Shown: positions 27,401 through 42,400 of the stretch, piece by piece
Numbering within the stretch: the first letter of the stretch is position 1
Layout of the letters: every line of letters begins with the position of its first letter
NCBI GenBank assembly: GCA_037783415.1
Contig: JAZGTN010000043.1
Span: 496,001 to 560,000, forward strand
Origin: Leptasterias polaris
Taxonomy: Eukaryota; Echinodermata; Asteroidea; Forcipulatida; Asteriidae
Length of the DNA: 64,000 bases
Direction of reading: 5' to 3'
Notes under the pieces: generated by a model
The model's input: the letters and a program-made list of their open reading frames with translations, nothing else
Told to the model about the DNA's origin: nothing
Database searches by the model: none
Made by a program: the position numbers and the translations under genes

Positions 27401-30400
27401 CTGAAACCCTGTCTTTGGAGACTAATTCATATTCCATATCTCTGACGCGCACAAGGACAATGTGTGTACAAGGGGGATGCCGTAGACGCTGGGGAGAAAA
27501 TTGGTTTTTGGTCGCAGAGGTACTCAGGTGAAGATGAGAGACTATGCTGGAGCGCTGGGGCTTATGACAGTGCTGACAATTGATGATGATTGACTGGTTT
27601 AAGATAACTTGATGACAAAAAGAAGGTTTTTTTCTTAAAGGGAACCACACATTCACAACTTCTTTGTTAGGATCCTCTTGAAATGGCATTCACTTCTTAT
27701 TGTATGTCAAGTTAAGGATAAAAAGTAGAGGACTTTCAGTGTCAGTACATGTATGTAGAACAGGTGTGGAAGTGTTAATGCAAATGGATTTTTCTAGGGG
27801 AAAAAAAAATGGATTTGATTCCCTACTTGCAAAAAGAAAGAAGAAAAGAATATCATAATGAAAAAGATACAATTTTTACAGCTTGGTTCTAACAATTTTG
27901 AAGCATACTTCTATCTATCTGGTGCCGACCTCTGGCAAAGGGTGTGCAGCAGCCATCTTTGCAGGTTGTCTCCAGGATTGGTGATCTTTGGCATGTCACA
28001 CTGCTGTGTGGGTACTGAGTTCCCTCCAGTCTTTGATATTGTCTTCCCAGATTTCTTAAGGTTGTCCTCCGAGTCTTTTCCCATTAACTTTGGCCATGGC
28101 TGATTTTGCAGCTATGGCTACAGCTACAGCTGGATTGCTGCGTCATCATACGTTGAAGTATAGGATGTCAATAACCACACTCTTGGCAACAGTTGTAGCT
28201 GTAGCCGCCAATTCGGACGCGGCCTTTTTCTTCGCACCTCTCTCCCAAGCACTTCCCTCTGGCCACATATCCGAAATAGTTGAGCTGCTTCAGGCAGACA
28301 AGAACTATGAGGTTTTCTTAAGCATACTTAAAAAACATATAATTAGCTTTCCCTCCTAGTTTGGACAGACGTCAAACCACATGTAGTTTCCCCAACCATT
28401 GTCAGGACATCAAGCAAATTAATGCAGGTTAAAGTGTTCATTTTCAACTCATAAGCTGCCAATCTGCCTATTATTTTTTAGAACTGGTAACCGCAAAACT
28501 TTACCCCTCATTCCTTATTACACCAGTCATGTTTGAAATGTGACCAACCCCATCAAGCTCTGTGAAATCAAATCACACTGACTAATAATACAGTGTAGAC
28601 AAGTCAGTAATTTGTGTCGGCACTCCCTGTAAATTGTTTCAGACTTTTGAAACCCTAAACCAGTTCCAGTTTTGTACATTATCGGATCATACAGACATCA
28701 AACGTGTCTCATGCAGAAAGCCTGAAATCAGAGCTCACTAATCATGCATTTAGTACCGGGCCCTCACTGTTCCCACTGTCCGCTAACTCGTGTGTTTACA
28801 GCATCTTGCATGTAGACGATCATTGTGTGCAGAAAGTCACGCAGCGACAAGGCCTGAGGGTCCTCCACACCATTGTACACCCACCCTTCCCCGAAAAACA
28901 CCATAGGCAAATACAGGATTGTGTATAATTCCCACTTGTTCCATATTTTGTTTTCTCTTCGCCTTCAGAACTGAGAATTTACATTTGGGGGCTGGCGTCA
29001 CAACTCATTTTTCTCTATTTAATGGTTACTTTGTCTTGATGGATACTGCCAATATGTTGTTGACAAAAATCTGAATATTTTCATTTCTTTGTTACTGATT
29101 ATTATTCATGCATGTTTTAAAATGCCATTGGTTGTGCAGTTTAACATGCGTGTGCACGCACACGACACACATACATATTTACAAACCTGATGATATAATA
29201 GTACAATGAAAATTGTACAAATGACAATTTATAAAAGATGATTTTTTTAAAATGGAAATTCGTCCGAAAAGAGGCTAAAGCCACACTTATTAAGGAGCTA
29301 CAAAACAAAAACATTTAAGATGAAATTAAACTCAAAGGAGCTGAAGGTACACATGTATGTAGGAATTGATATTCCTCTTAAATAAGTCTAAATTGTAGAA
29401 TGGAGGGAAACATGCACCCGGCAAGGAATTCCGAAGAGATGCAGTATGTGAAATAAAGCTGTTGAGGAGCTCTTTGTTCTTCATCTCAGCGAATTGAGAG
29501 TGTATGGGTGAGAACAAGCAAAAACCCAGGTTTCATGCTCCAAAATCGGAGGAACTATAGGTCGGACACACTGGTTGCACATTTAAAATAGCTGTAGAAA
29601 AGACAGAGGCTGGCTACAGACCTATGGTGGAAAAGAGGCATATTGAATGTCTGTAGTAGATCACTTATTGCGAAAGGGTGAATGTATCATATTTACTACG
29701 TCAATGGCGATTTATAAGACATGGGAAACATGCACCCGGCTAGGAATTCCGAAGAGATGCAGTATGTGAAATAAAGCTGTTGAGGAGCTCTTTGTTCTTC
29801 TCTTTGTTCTTTGTTCTTCACATTTTTAAGACACGGAAAGACAACATTTTGCAGAACTTCAAAACTTTATCACAGTATTTGTATTTAATAGACCTTGTGC
29901 ACATCATGACACTGCAGTGGGGCGCCTTCGGGTATAGTAGAAGTCAAAAGGAGGTTACTGTGGCCCATCTTGTGTGCCACGCATATGAGTCTGTGCGTTT
30001 TTTCGTTGTTTCATCATCGTTTTACCTCTAAGATGGTGATGGGATGACGTCAGTGCATTGGTAGTAGTAGTAGTAGAGTGTGAGGCGTCATCTTCAGCCA
30101 ACACCATCTCGGGAGCCTCTGATGGTCACTTTCCACGCATTCCGGTCCAGCATCAGCGCCCTCAACTCAGTAGTTTCTTGTTGCGCTGCGTCCTTCTTTA
30201 CCTGGTCGACATAGTTGAGTCTCCTCCTGCCCCTACTCCTAGCTCCAGTGCATTAGGTCATTACTAGTTTGTACTTTTACTCATTAAATTGTAGTTAGCT
30301 GCAACTCTATGAACCATGCTTAGTGTTGCTCAAGTGATTTTGTTTTGTTCTTGTACAACTGCACTGATAAGATTGTCCTCATCTTACAATGAGAATAAGG

Positions 30401-33400
30401 TTTGATACCTTTTTGTAAATTGTTATCATACTTTTTGAAAGGAGAGTTTAGAAAAGAAAGGTGTTTTCCACATGCACATATTTGTGGTCACGTCTGTCAA
30501 TGTGATTATTTAGGTTAGAGATTGCCCTTTATACTGTTACTGTGGCGAAACTTGAACTTTAAAGAGTCCCCTGCAGCCATTATGGTAAACTTTTGAACTT
30601 TGCATTGCAGGGGGTTTACAGAATCAGTGTTTACTTCCGGAATTGGATTTGTGTCATTTCAGCATCAAATGTGAAATTTGAACCCTTGCTGTATAGAATG
30701 TTATAAAAAATGTACAGTATATTTTGTTACGATTATGCAGGACTGATGCTGGACTGATTCTGACAGAAACGTTTCTCAGATTCAAATTTTGGGGAATAAA
30801 ACCTGATATCTTTTTACATACCATATTACTTTGAAGTGAAATGATTCTCAAAATACTTTAAACTATCGAAAGAATAAAACATAAGAAGGGTCATATTTAT
30901 TTAAAAAAGAAGTAGATTTATAAATTTGAACTAATTTGTTTGTAGTAGATTACTCTCAGATGAAACACAGTTATCTCCACGGTCTTATTGATTATTACCT
31001 ACAAGTACCATTATTCAGTCATATCTCTTGCTTTTATTTTCCGTAACATAACGTTTTTCGGTTGAAACTCATTAGTCTCTCACTGTATGAGAGGATTATT
31101 AAAGATTAAAGTCCTCACAGACTTGTCAAACAAGCATGCTGTCTGACATTTTAAAGGTCAAATTACACAAAAGACAGCACACTGGTTTAGTACTAGACAT
31201 GTGTGCTCAGAATAGTCAAATAACTGCAATTGACAATTTGATGATCTTAACTTGAATAATGAGAGCTTCAAGTGAACAGCTGAAGTACATGTCAACTGGC
31301 TCAGTTGCCCTCTGAAAAAAAAAATTGATTTAAATAAATGACTGAAATAATTCTTAAGGGGATTTGCCGTTAGTTTTGGCGATCAGCTTGAATTTAAAAG
31401 TTATTTCACAGAGAGTTATTAAGGTTTGTCTTAAGCTGTGAATCAATTTTGATTGCTGAGCAAGTTGTAATGTCACAATACAAATCATTATGGCAATATC
31501 GACAACTCATCTTAAGATGAATAATAGTGCTTTGTGAAACTGGGCTCGATTTCACAAAGAGCTAAGCTGTGTATCAATCTTGATTGCTAAGCAAAGTGTG
31601 ACCACAATACACACACACCACTGTGGCAATATTAACAACTCATCTTAAGATGAATCCTGGTTTTTTGTGAAGTATTACATGTACCCTTCTCCAGCCTTTC
31701 ACCTTTGTTGATACTGGTTCGTACCAGAGCCTTGCATGTGAATTGGGTTTTTAGGTCCTCCCTGGTAACAAAGATTTCCCCAATTTGGAGTTTTCTGCCC
31801 ACATATAAAAAAAACCCAGATATTTCTTCAAGTGCCCTTTTCAAAATGAAAATGTTGCTCTTATAAAGATGGAATTCTAGGGGTGCTAAATATTCTCTCT
31901 ATTGTCCATCTCCAGGTATCCATATTCCGTCAGATGCCCAGCATCGAGGTCATCAATCTCAGTGTGAACAGCATCACCACGCTGGAAGATTTCGCCCACT
32001 GTCCCAACCTGGTGGAGCTCTACATCCGTAAGAATTGCATCGGGGACCTGTCGGAGATCTGGTACCTGCGGAACCTGAGGAAGCTCAGGGTGTTATGGCT
32101 GGCTGACAATCCGTGTGCGGCAGGAGACAACTACAGACTCTCCGTCTTAAGGATGCTACCCAACTTACAGAAACTTGACAATAGTTGTAAGTATTGTTTC
32201 TCCCAGTTGAATTCTTTGAGACTATTTGGTAACCAGTAGATGTGACGTTGCTTGATATCTCATCAATCTGTCATAGAGTTATCTAAAAGGGTTAATACAT
32301 AACAGCTTAATTTCAGTATTCCGAAAAGTACCATGCGCGGTTTTATTTTTCAGAATTTTTTTTACCCTGAGAGTAATCGTTTTCCTTTGAAAATGTCATT
32401 GCCACAAGGACACCCTAACTTGACAACAGAAAGACAACAAAGGTTTTCATAAAAAGCACCAGGGTTTGTTATACTCTTTTGAGAAAGTATGAGTAGGCAC
32501 TCGCCATGAGTGGCAGAACCTCAGCCGTAAGCAACGGTCGAGTGGAATCGTTGAATGCTCAGACTTACCACCCATTTAACCATTACAATGTTAACAATGG
32601 TGGCGGTCTGTCCATTATTTTATGCTACATTTGTGTGATAGAAAGCTTTGTACGGGTGAAACGAAGCGTATAGAAGGGGCATGCATGTGCATGCTACACA
32701 GTGGCATGACTGGGTAAATATACACGTCAGCCGTCCGACTGACTGAAGAAAACAAATTGAGGGCGGTCTGAAGTTGTTCCTGGTGTTTGAAACCGCCTGC
32801 CATTATAGGCCAGACCATAACAAATTAGCAGATATACATGTCATCCAGTGTGAAGTAGCTAATGAGATCAAGTTTGGTCGTGGCTTCTGTTTGGTGTCTA
32901 TTATCTCCGAGTGGTGCGGACTGATCCTTACAGTTTTTTTGTGATCGTAAGAATAAAAAGATGGTTGAAATGGATATCAATTCCAGAAAGTTGCTTCAGG
33001 ATGCATAAACAAAATATATCAGTCAGCACTCGGTATTGAAAGCTATCCCCGTGTACAAGCTGAAAATAATATTCTGGGAAAATACTCCAGGTTGCATGAC
33101 GGAGCTTGTGGATAAAAAAAGGAAAAAGAGAATGGGCTTCCAAATCCAAATACCGAACCTGTGGTTTGAGACCCCATGCCATGGTTGGTGTGTCGCCAGT
33201 TTGGAGAATGTGTCTGGTTCAATCACAGCTCTCCTACTGGTCAACAAGAAAGATGTTATGGAGGAAGCTGTTTTGAATTTTTGCTTTAATTTGTTAATTG
33301 GAATGCAGTCTAAGTGGTGGATTCCATTTAATCATCTCATCAACGGGGCCCAAATGCATCGAGCTGCTGCTTTAATGGCCATTGTTGTGAGATTACTGGA

Positions 33401-36400
33401 TGTGATTTTCATTTCGTAGCATTGCTAACTGTAGTGTTAGCACAGGAAAACAGCATTCTTCCTTAACAGTGGGCCTCTGGCCAAATTCTAGTTAAAACAC
33501 TGAAGGGCCAGTCAAAATTCACTCCCAAGTTGTCCGGAAAGCATCCCTACAGTATTTAATATGAAATATTGACTTGTAAAAAAGCTGGTGAATTAGTGAA
33601 ATGACAAGTTAATTGGTCCTGCTGGCTAGTCACTGAAAATTTTGGTTTGAAGCCTCGGTCCGAAAGTGTACCTTTTTAAAATTAGAAACAGTAGTTGAAG
33701 GCAGAGGTAAACCTGAAGCCATGGTTTCAGAAAGTTCTTATAAACCTTCATCATGGTACCCAGTCACCCCCTGTTTGCAATAAGCAGTAAGGAATACCAA
33801 TTCTAGTTGAACTAGTAAAGGAGTCGGACTACATGTAGCCTACCCTTCCAGCGTCTGTTTGGTTCTGATTTGAGTTTGCTGCCAGAATGTACATGTACAT
33901 GCAGTGAACAAATTCCCATGTAAAGCGGAGCAAAATGCTACGCAAATTGTATCAGTTGCTACTCAAAAATCAGGAGTTGCTACTCAATATTAGCACTCAG
34001 TGTGCACAAAACATGTTCAGTTTATATATTTTGCTATGCAAAATTACTGGACAAAATCTTCCCTGACATGTACTCAGCACTGAGACTGCTGTGCTGCATT
34101 CATACAACAACAAAAGACTCCATCACTTTAACCATGATTTCTGGTCTCATAACACACATTCTTCAAGAATTGATGCGTTCCTTCATTCCGCATTGGTAAA
34201 TCTGTATTGCCAATCTAAGAATCCAAAAATGTGCGGAATTCAAATGGCATGAAGGTTTATCAGGTGGTACTGAAAGACTGCTGGATATTTGACACTTGTC
34301 CCTTTGCACCACATCATCAGCCTCTCGGCCTCACAAAACTTATTTATTTTTTTGTAGGTGGCGAAGAATTCAAATATATAAAAAAAAAAAGGCCACTCTG
34401 GGACAACCTCCATCTTGTAAATTAAGAACAGAGAATAAATTGTTATTGAGGTATGGACATAATGCCCTGTGCGAGCATTCCTACCTGAACTTTGTTGAGT
34501 CTAAAGTCAAAGGTGTTTTTGTATACCCGAGGGCATATTATATGATGAGTATAAAATAAAAAAACGTAAGGGGGAAGAACAAGCCGCCTGTGCCCTCTTT
34601 TACTTCACTTGGCGCATCATTGAGTCATCCCACCACGTCGTGTCTTCCTTGACAGGGGACAAGAAGAAGAAGGGGTGAAGGAAAATAGTAATGAAGAAAG
34701 AAGATGCATGAAACAGGAAACATCTTCTTTCCCCATCTAAGGAGATTACCCAACGGTACAAATATCTTTTGCATCAGTGACCGTCTTGGCGCCACGTGTG
34801 CATTTTAAAACGCGGATGGAGTTTGAATCGTCCTGACACCTCCCCACCATTCGCACTAGTGGGGGATAGCACCCTTTTATGATTGACTGACTCGAGGTTG
34901 CACAAGGATTGAGTGAAGTGGGGGAAGGGGATGGGGGGGATGGATTTACCTGGTTAAGTATGTAAAATAAATGCAGGAAAACGTTGTGGTTGTGAACTTG
35001 CTTGAACCTGTTGGGCAAAGAGACGTTATCCCAAGAGTAATGTAAATTCAAATCTCAAGGCGAGACAGAACAATCACATTAGTCCTAATGCTAGATAATC
35101 GCCGGGTGACCCTTTTTCAAGACGTTCCGAGGTGACTGGAGATTCATTGTTTGTTTTTTTCTACTTCTTAATTTACTCAATGAGCTTGCTGAAGACTTGT
35201 CTGAACACTGCTCGCACGGAGGAGTGTATCTAATTCGTGTAATCAGTCGTAAGTTGCAAATTTATGACCAATCTTGATAGTGCCATGCACTTAAAGATGG
35301 ATGCGTCATCTGTTTGAAATAAATGAATGACTTCATCATGCTTTTTTTATATCGTGCATTTTTGACCAGTTATCCGATAAAATAACAAGAAGAGAAATCA
35401 ATAGGAAGGATGACAACATAACAAGTTGGAAGTCTGTCTTTGGAAATTAAAGTTTTTTTCGATGAAGTTTGAGGACTTTAACATAAATAGATGCTCTGAC
35501 TCTGAGCATTACTTCTACCATGCTTATAGCAAGGAACACAATCAAGTGTACCACAGGTATTTGAACATGTGAATGGACATGCAGGCTGACTGGAAATAAT
35601 TTGAGTTGGTTACAACTCTTAATTATTTACTTTAAAAAATTGACAGAAAAGGCAGGTTGTCCACCCATTTTCGATATAATTTGAACCATCTAGCCCTAAT
35701 GTTGGTGGTCTCGGGACACCACCAAATTTAGGGCAAGATGACTTGGTGGGTCCAGCGCCGGCTTGTTAAACCAGAGGTAATAGGTTCAAATCCAACCCAT
35801 TTAAAAAATATTTGCTGAATTTTAGGGGGGGTGTTTGCATGTAGAAAATTTAAAGAGTACTAGTAAATATTACGTTAATGTAGTACTTGACAGTGTTTGT
35901 TTGGAAAACACTTGACTGCTGGACTTGTACAGTTGTGGTGGGTTTGTGGCCCAGTGCTAAAAATGCAGAACTCTCCGTCCACCAGTGGGAAATTTTGAGT
36001 CCTGCGATTGGTTTTGTTTGCTCGAAAAACTTTTTATACTGTGTAAAGACTAAATGGCTCTAAAAATAATTGGAATTTGTGTAGGGATTCTTGAAATTGG
36101 CAGACAGTAGCCGAATAATGGTATGTAGAAACTGCATGCGGATGACCGGTTTAAATTTATACAAATGTACACAAGGGAAAATACCTCGGTGAATTACTGG
36201 GCCAGGGGAATGATGTGGTTATCAAATATCCTTCGGTGGATAAGTTTGACGTACATGTATTGTTATCTTTTTTATTCAGGATTATCTTGGTTGGGGCATC
36301 TAAATATTACCTAAAATGCAACAATAACAGCAAATGTGAGTTTAATCTCTCCTGTTGATCAATTTTTTATATACATATTTTTTTGTTTCAGTGGTGACAA

Positions 36401-39400
36401 ATGATGAGGTCAACAGAGCGATGGAACACGGGGATGATTTGCCGCCTCCCATCGCCTCGCTAAGATGGCAGGCCAACGGACACATCGCTAAGGACAAGGA
36501 CATGAGGGACAGCTCGGTGGATATCAGCCTAGATGAAACAAAGTAAGACAATGTCTCATGATCAAACTGGACTTTTTCCTCCCTTTCTTTTAATTTTGTT
36601 ATCAAGAGTGTCCTTCATGAAGCCCCTAAGAGAGGCCACTTTAGATGAGGGTTCTGAAAGAGGGGGACGGGGGACGGGGGCCAGGGAGGGTCGGGAGGGA
36701 TCAGATGCAAGCTCTGTGTACTTGTTTGCAATCAACTACCTGCGGGCTATGCTCTGAATCATGGGAAACAATCAAGTGTTTTTCATCGCAGCCCTCAGAA
36801 CTACATGTACATGGAGGTGACGAAGCACATGGCCTCTGCTGCCCGATATACCAAATGTGTTTGCTTAGCAGAAATTAGCAGGAAACCAGTCAGAAGCGAT
36901 AGACATTGCATGGTAGATTTGGCCGGTAACTCATTTCTCATTAGCAAGATTTGTTTATTTGCTTAATAGCAAGTGAAACAGCCCCAGGTATTGGTTGTGT
37001 TTCCACATGTACATCTTGGTTTTCTTACGGAAGTATTCTGTACTTCTAGGCCCATTGGCCTTCGCACCCATCTTGACTGAAAATCCAGACCCCTCTCCTT
37101 GTGCCACAACCAGCATTGTCCACATCAAAGCTCCTCCCCTGACCCTACAGTGCACTATTTTCACACCCAGAGGAAATTGAAGAGGTTGTCCACCCTGCCT
37201 GGCTGACAACAAGGAGAAAAAAAGATAAAATTGTTGACAGGATTGCTAATTTATTTTGTCTCATAGAGTGGAAGTGTGTTTGTACCAGCCTTTAGTATGA
37301 GCTGTTGAAGTGTACAATGTGATGCTTTTCACATCAGTTGATGCTGGTGACTGGCACTGAAAATGCCAGGGTCCCAGTCAAAAGCATTTCTTTTTCTGTA
37401 GAGAAAGAAAAGCTAAGGTTGTGTCCTTCTAGATAAAAGTTATGGGGGGGGGGGGGTGTATATGAGAAAGAGCAGTGAAGATTGATTGAATGATGTCATT
37501 GAATCTTGTCAGCTCTTGATAATGTAATTGCAAATGAATGCCCTTTTGTCCAATTGATATTTATGAATCTGTCACTCATCTCAATGTGTTTGGATTTCTT
37601 ATTTTATTTATTTTGTCATTTGTCGTTATGTGAAGATTTTCAGTATTATTTTGTTCTCCCTCCTCTGTTGGGTAATTTGCATTTGTATTGCACGTTGCAT
37701 ATCGGTCCACTCATTATTTACGCTGAAGTCTGGTGACTGGACTTAGCTCCTGGGCAATAGTAATCTCATTTATGCTGATTTATTCCTTGTATTCCTGTAT
37801 GATTCACCACTTAAATTGACCCAAGGATTTCCCCCTAATATTCTTGAGATTACAAAAAAATAAGAGAAGATATATAAAAGCTAGAGCATCATGCTGATGC
37901 CCTTGTATAAAAAGAGAAAGGGAGGGGGCTGAGATTGTGAAATGATAAGAAAAAATGTCCCAGCAGCGAAATGAAGTTATTGCACTTTATTGGCTGCGCG
38001 GCAATCATGAGTTATGAGTAATACATGGCAGAGCCCAGAGGGTATTTGTGGCTTGAACTAACATGGCTTGGAGTCGTAGCTCCATCTGACAAGAATCATA
38101 CAAGGCATTGTCTAGTGCTCTCCAGACTTAACTCAATCATTCTCTATCCCCCCCCCCCCCCCCCCCCCCCCCAAGGAAACACCTGCCTGCCTAGTACATG
38201 TAGTAGCCAGTCAACGAGGTCAATGCCGATTGGCAGCTCACTGAGGAGAACATTGTATGATTGACCAATCAAAATATGAAGATATCCAAAATGAGAAAAG
38301 GTGCTGGTTGGCTGGTGGTATAAAGCAGAATCTTACTGTTGATTGGTTTGTTCCAGCCACAATCAGTGAGGTCGATGCTTATTTATTGGCTGCTCACTGA
38401 TGAGAACATTGTATGATTGACCAACCAAGACAGGAAGATACTCGAAATGAGAAAAGTCATTGCTTTTTGGCTGGTGGTATAAAGCAGAATCTTATTGTTG
38501 AGTTGTTTGTTCCAGTCGCAGTCTATGAGGTCAATTCTGGTTGGTTACTGTTGAGGTGAACATTGTCCCATTGACCAATCAGATCGGGGCACTCCAAATA
38601 GAAGGTCGTTGCTGGAAGGTTGTTGCGTGTTATTTTAAGCAGTATTTCATTGTTGATTGGTTTGTCCCAGTGAAAGAAGTCACTCCTGATTGGTTGCTGC
38701 TGAGTGCTGAGTGGAATATTGCCTAATTCACCAATCAGATCATGATCCATTAATCAAAATAAGAGGTTGTTGTTTCAAGTAGTCGTATACCATGTTTACT
38801 CATTTTACTGATAAACTAGCCCCTCATATTTGATTAGTTTGTTCCGAGTTGAAGATTGGTATCAATCGGGCAATTGGATGGAGATATGTGACACCCCAAG
38901 CCAAAAGACAAAATGTTGATTGTTCTAAAAACAATCTGGCTAGTTTCTTCTCGGAAGAGTACTTGTTCAATTGTTGGCAAGAGACATTGCTGATTGGATG
39001 CTGTCAACTGAGTCTCTTACAGTACACTTGATTGGCTTGTTCCTGGAAGACTGTGCCTGAATGACCAATCAGGTGAAAGTCATCCGAGGACAAGGTTATT
39101 GCTGATTGGATGCTGCTAAATTTAGAACACTGTTCAATAGTGTGGGAAAATGAAATTAATTCAACCTTAAGACCTCTTCACTTGCATCATTCAGGTACCT
39201 ACTGTGTCCTGTCAACCATTTTCAAATGACCCAAGACGCATGTTGCATTATTGTGAGTGTAACTGAACACAGGTGTTTAGTTGAAATTGCACAGTGGCAG
39301 GCCCGGAATTTTATCTTTGAATGGACAAGGCCATTTTCATTTTGCAAAGGGCATTTCCATTAGAAAATTTTGGACAATAATATTGTACATTTATAATATC

Positions 39401-42400
39401 TGTCTTGTCATAAATGACACTCCTGGCGCCGAAATATCAAATTTGGTAGAGCTTGTTAAGAATAATGTTATGACACCATAATACAATACCTTGTAAGGTA
39501 TATATGTATAAGGTGAAGAGACACATATTCCTGCCAGATTAGCCAAAAACACTGAGCCAAGCCCCTTCTCTTTTACAATAAGTGTAACTGGGTTCTTTTC
39601 ATGCTTTACACAAGATATGGGACCAACAGCTTTACATCCCATGTGAAGGATGAAGCAATATGGTTAAGTGTCTTGCTTAAGGACACAAGTGTAAAGACTG
39701 AGATTCGAACCCACACTCTGCTGATCAGAAACACCAGAGCTTGGGTCTGGTGCGCTTGACAGCTCGGCAATGACACGCCACAAGAGCTTCTGCAGAGAAG
39801 ATGAGGCCATTTTCATAATGCATAGGGCATTTCCATTGGAATTTTTTGTAAAAGTATATGGGAGACTTTTGAAATGTCCAAGACCAGGGAAATTGAGGCC
39901 ATGGCCCCGTGGCCTCCGTGTAATTCAGGCCTACAGTTGGTATGTAGCTTATGTAGATTACATCCCCATTGTTCCCCCCAAATAACACAGCAGCGTGGGA
40001 CAGTTTCTGCCTTGCAAAGAGCCAGAATGAGTAAAATGTTCGGAAAAACACCCCAAAATAGTGAGATTAATTTGACCATATAGGAAATTATATTTAAAAC
40101 ATCCTCTGCTCTGACTGGTTGCTTCTCTGATCGGCATCTCCCAACTGATTATTCCAGACAGAGAAGATCTGCACAGTTTAACCAATCAGGTGAATGCCGT
40201 CAACCACTGATTGTCCAAGACCCACTCAAACAGAAGTAATCTCCATGAAAAAAATGAAGCACTCTTTGGTCCCCGCTCTTAAAAGTACGCTGCAAACAGT
40301 GTTACCAAAGACGTAGTGATTACAGTCATGCTTGTTTTTGTTGAATGGAGCTTTCTACATTAGAGTACCGGTCAGGGGTGTCCGCTGAGAGTCCCTGTGC
40401 AATATTGACAAGCTAGGGATAATCAAATGCTATCAGCATTTGATGCCTACCTTTTTCCCCCTCCCAAAAAAGGAAAACAAAATTGGAGATAAAAAACTAA
40501 GAAAACCCTCACTTCATCATTTCATGTCTCTCCCGCCCATCATTATATTCTTTAGATTAGTTTTTCCTTATTTGATTTAAAGTGGCTGCTGATGTTCAGT
40601 AGAAAAAGAAGAAGTTTTGAAACTGTAAAGGGATTATCTGGACTTACTTTCAAGCAGCAATTTTGTTTAAGCAATCAGTGGGAGACTATGGTATGTTAAA
40701 CTCATTGCCTTCAAAAAGTTAGTTGCAGGTGATTGCGTTTGCTGATTGAATGTTGTTGCGAGAGAAAAACATCAATGAACAGAGTGTGTTTTTTTTCGGA
40801 AGGAACTTTTCCCCTTTTACACGACGTATTTAATTCCTGAACGATAAGTACGCAATTCTGATTGGGTGGAATCGAGAGGCACACTGCGTTATTAACCAAT
40901 CGCCTGTGGCTGTTTTGACTTCTGCCTGATTGGCCACTCCCAGGCTGAATCACCGATCTTGGACCCATGGGCCGTCTTCGAGACAACAAAAGACCCCTGA
41001 TCATTATCAACACACCCCCATCAACACCCGAGGTGTTGATGAACAAGGCAGCTCCAGCAATCCAGCCAAACTATGCCCCACCACGCCTTCCCTTGATTGC
41101 TAGTTATTGTGTCTCAGCACTCCAGAGGCTGCAAATTTCACCCCATCTTTCCCCTCTCTTCTCCTCTAGGAATACATAGACGAATCAACCAAGTCTCACA
41201 AATCTATGTCCCCTCCGGTAGGGGTGAAGGAGGGGGATTCTTAACAAGATTCCCAACAATCCCCATTCTAAATTGAATATTATTTTCATTTTGTTTCCAG
41301 CGACGTGGTTGTTTGGGGTGAATCGTGCAACGCATTATTATCACAGCGTAGGTAATTTAGCAGTGAGACGCGTGTCTTTATCCATTAGTCATTACAATAG
41401 ATGATCCACCTTCCCCACACACTTCATCTCCCCCATTTCCATCTGCTTGCTCCTCCACTTTTCTCCCTCTGGCTCTGGTGTGTGTCGTCAGCTCCATCCA
41501 CCACTCGTTGCCAAAACACGTGCATGGTGATTTTCCGTCGTAATCCTGAGTAAATAAAGATCTCTGGTCGTTGAAAAAAAAAAAAGGAAGAAATGGGGAA
41601 AAAAAAAAGGCTAGACACTCAATGCCAATGGGTGTATAAACAAGGGGGAAGAGAGTGGGGGGGGGGGGGGAAGAAAAAAAAATTAATGCACAAGTCAGTG
41701 GCAGTGATAATGGTTTTTTTTTGCTTTTCCAGAATGTCCCACGGCTGTAATAATTTTAATTGAATTTTGTGTTTGAGCTGGTAGGGTATACTTAATGCAA
41801 AGATTAAAAGGGGGGTTGTAAATGAGTGAACGCACTTTATTTATTTAATACCACTTTAGCATTTTTTAATAACTATTTTAAACTGGATGGCTCGCCAAAA
41901 TATTATTAGGGTTTTAAAAAGTACAATTTATTAATGCATTGGGTTCTCTCGCTTGTTCCTTTTATTGCATAGAGTGCCGTTTGTAAAGCCTGTAGTTATG
42001 ATTATCATCATTTTTGCGCTGACCATAAATTGCTTTTTTATCGTAGTTGGTGAAGGGCAGACTGAACTCTAATTGGTAGTTAAAATTGTTTGCGTTAGGA
42101 TTTGTATTTGTTTTCTGGCAGGAGAAATGTTTTGACACTGGAATTAAATGTAGACTAAAACCTTTTTGCTGTTTGCTTGACATTTTACAGTATCAAGAAA
42201 ATATGCTCAAAGTTCTCCCAAGGATTTTTCAAAACTGTGAGACATTCTGAAAGCTTGGCTGAAATGCGCTGAATTGAAATAAGGTCCTCAAAATTGCATT
42301 TGTTTTTACTTAATGTTTATGTTTGGTTTCAAAAGCTCTACAGTTCAATCTGGAGCATTATAAATGGTTTTATTTTGTGATTTTTGCAGATTTGATCAAA

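Noticed and set aside
33036..33419. 127-codon plus-strand frame within a CFAP410 intron
   Set aside because: No family resemblance, overlaps minus-strand frames, no supporting splice or polyadenylation signals.
40944..41170. Possible extra CFAP410 exon starting AESPILDPWAVFE or with the open frame MGRLRDNKRP
   Set aside because: The required phase gives a frame ending in TAG with no good donor; the other frames meet stops or do not fit the flanking phases. Direct joining of 36542 to 46079 is in frame and yields a known motif.
41170..41217. Exon-like stretch EYIDESTKSHKSMSPP between CTCTAG and GTAGGG
   Set aside because: Entering in phase 2 from the exon ending at 36542 it reads AAG AAT ACA TAG, a stop. 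Its own open frame is phase 0, which fits neither neighbour.
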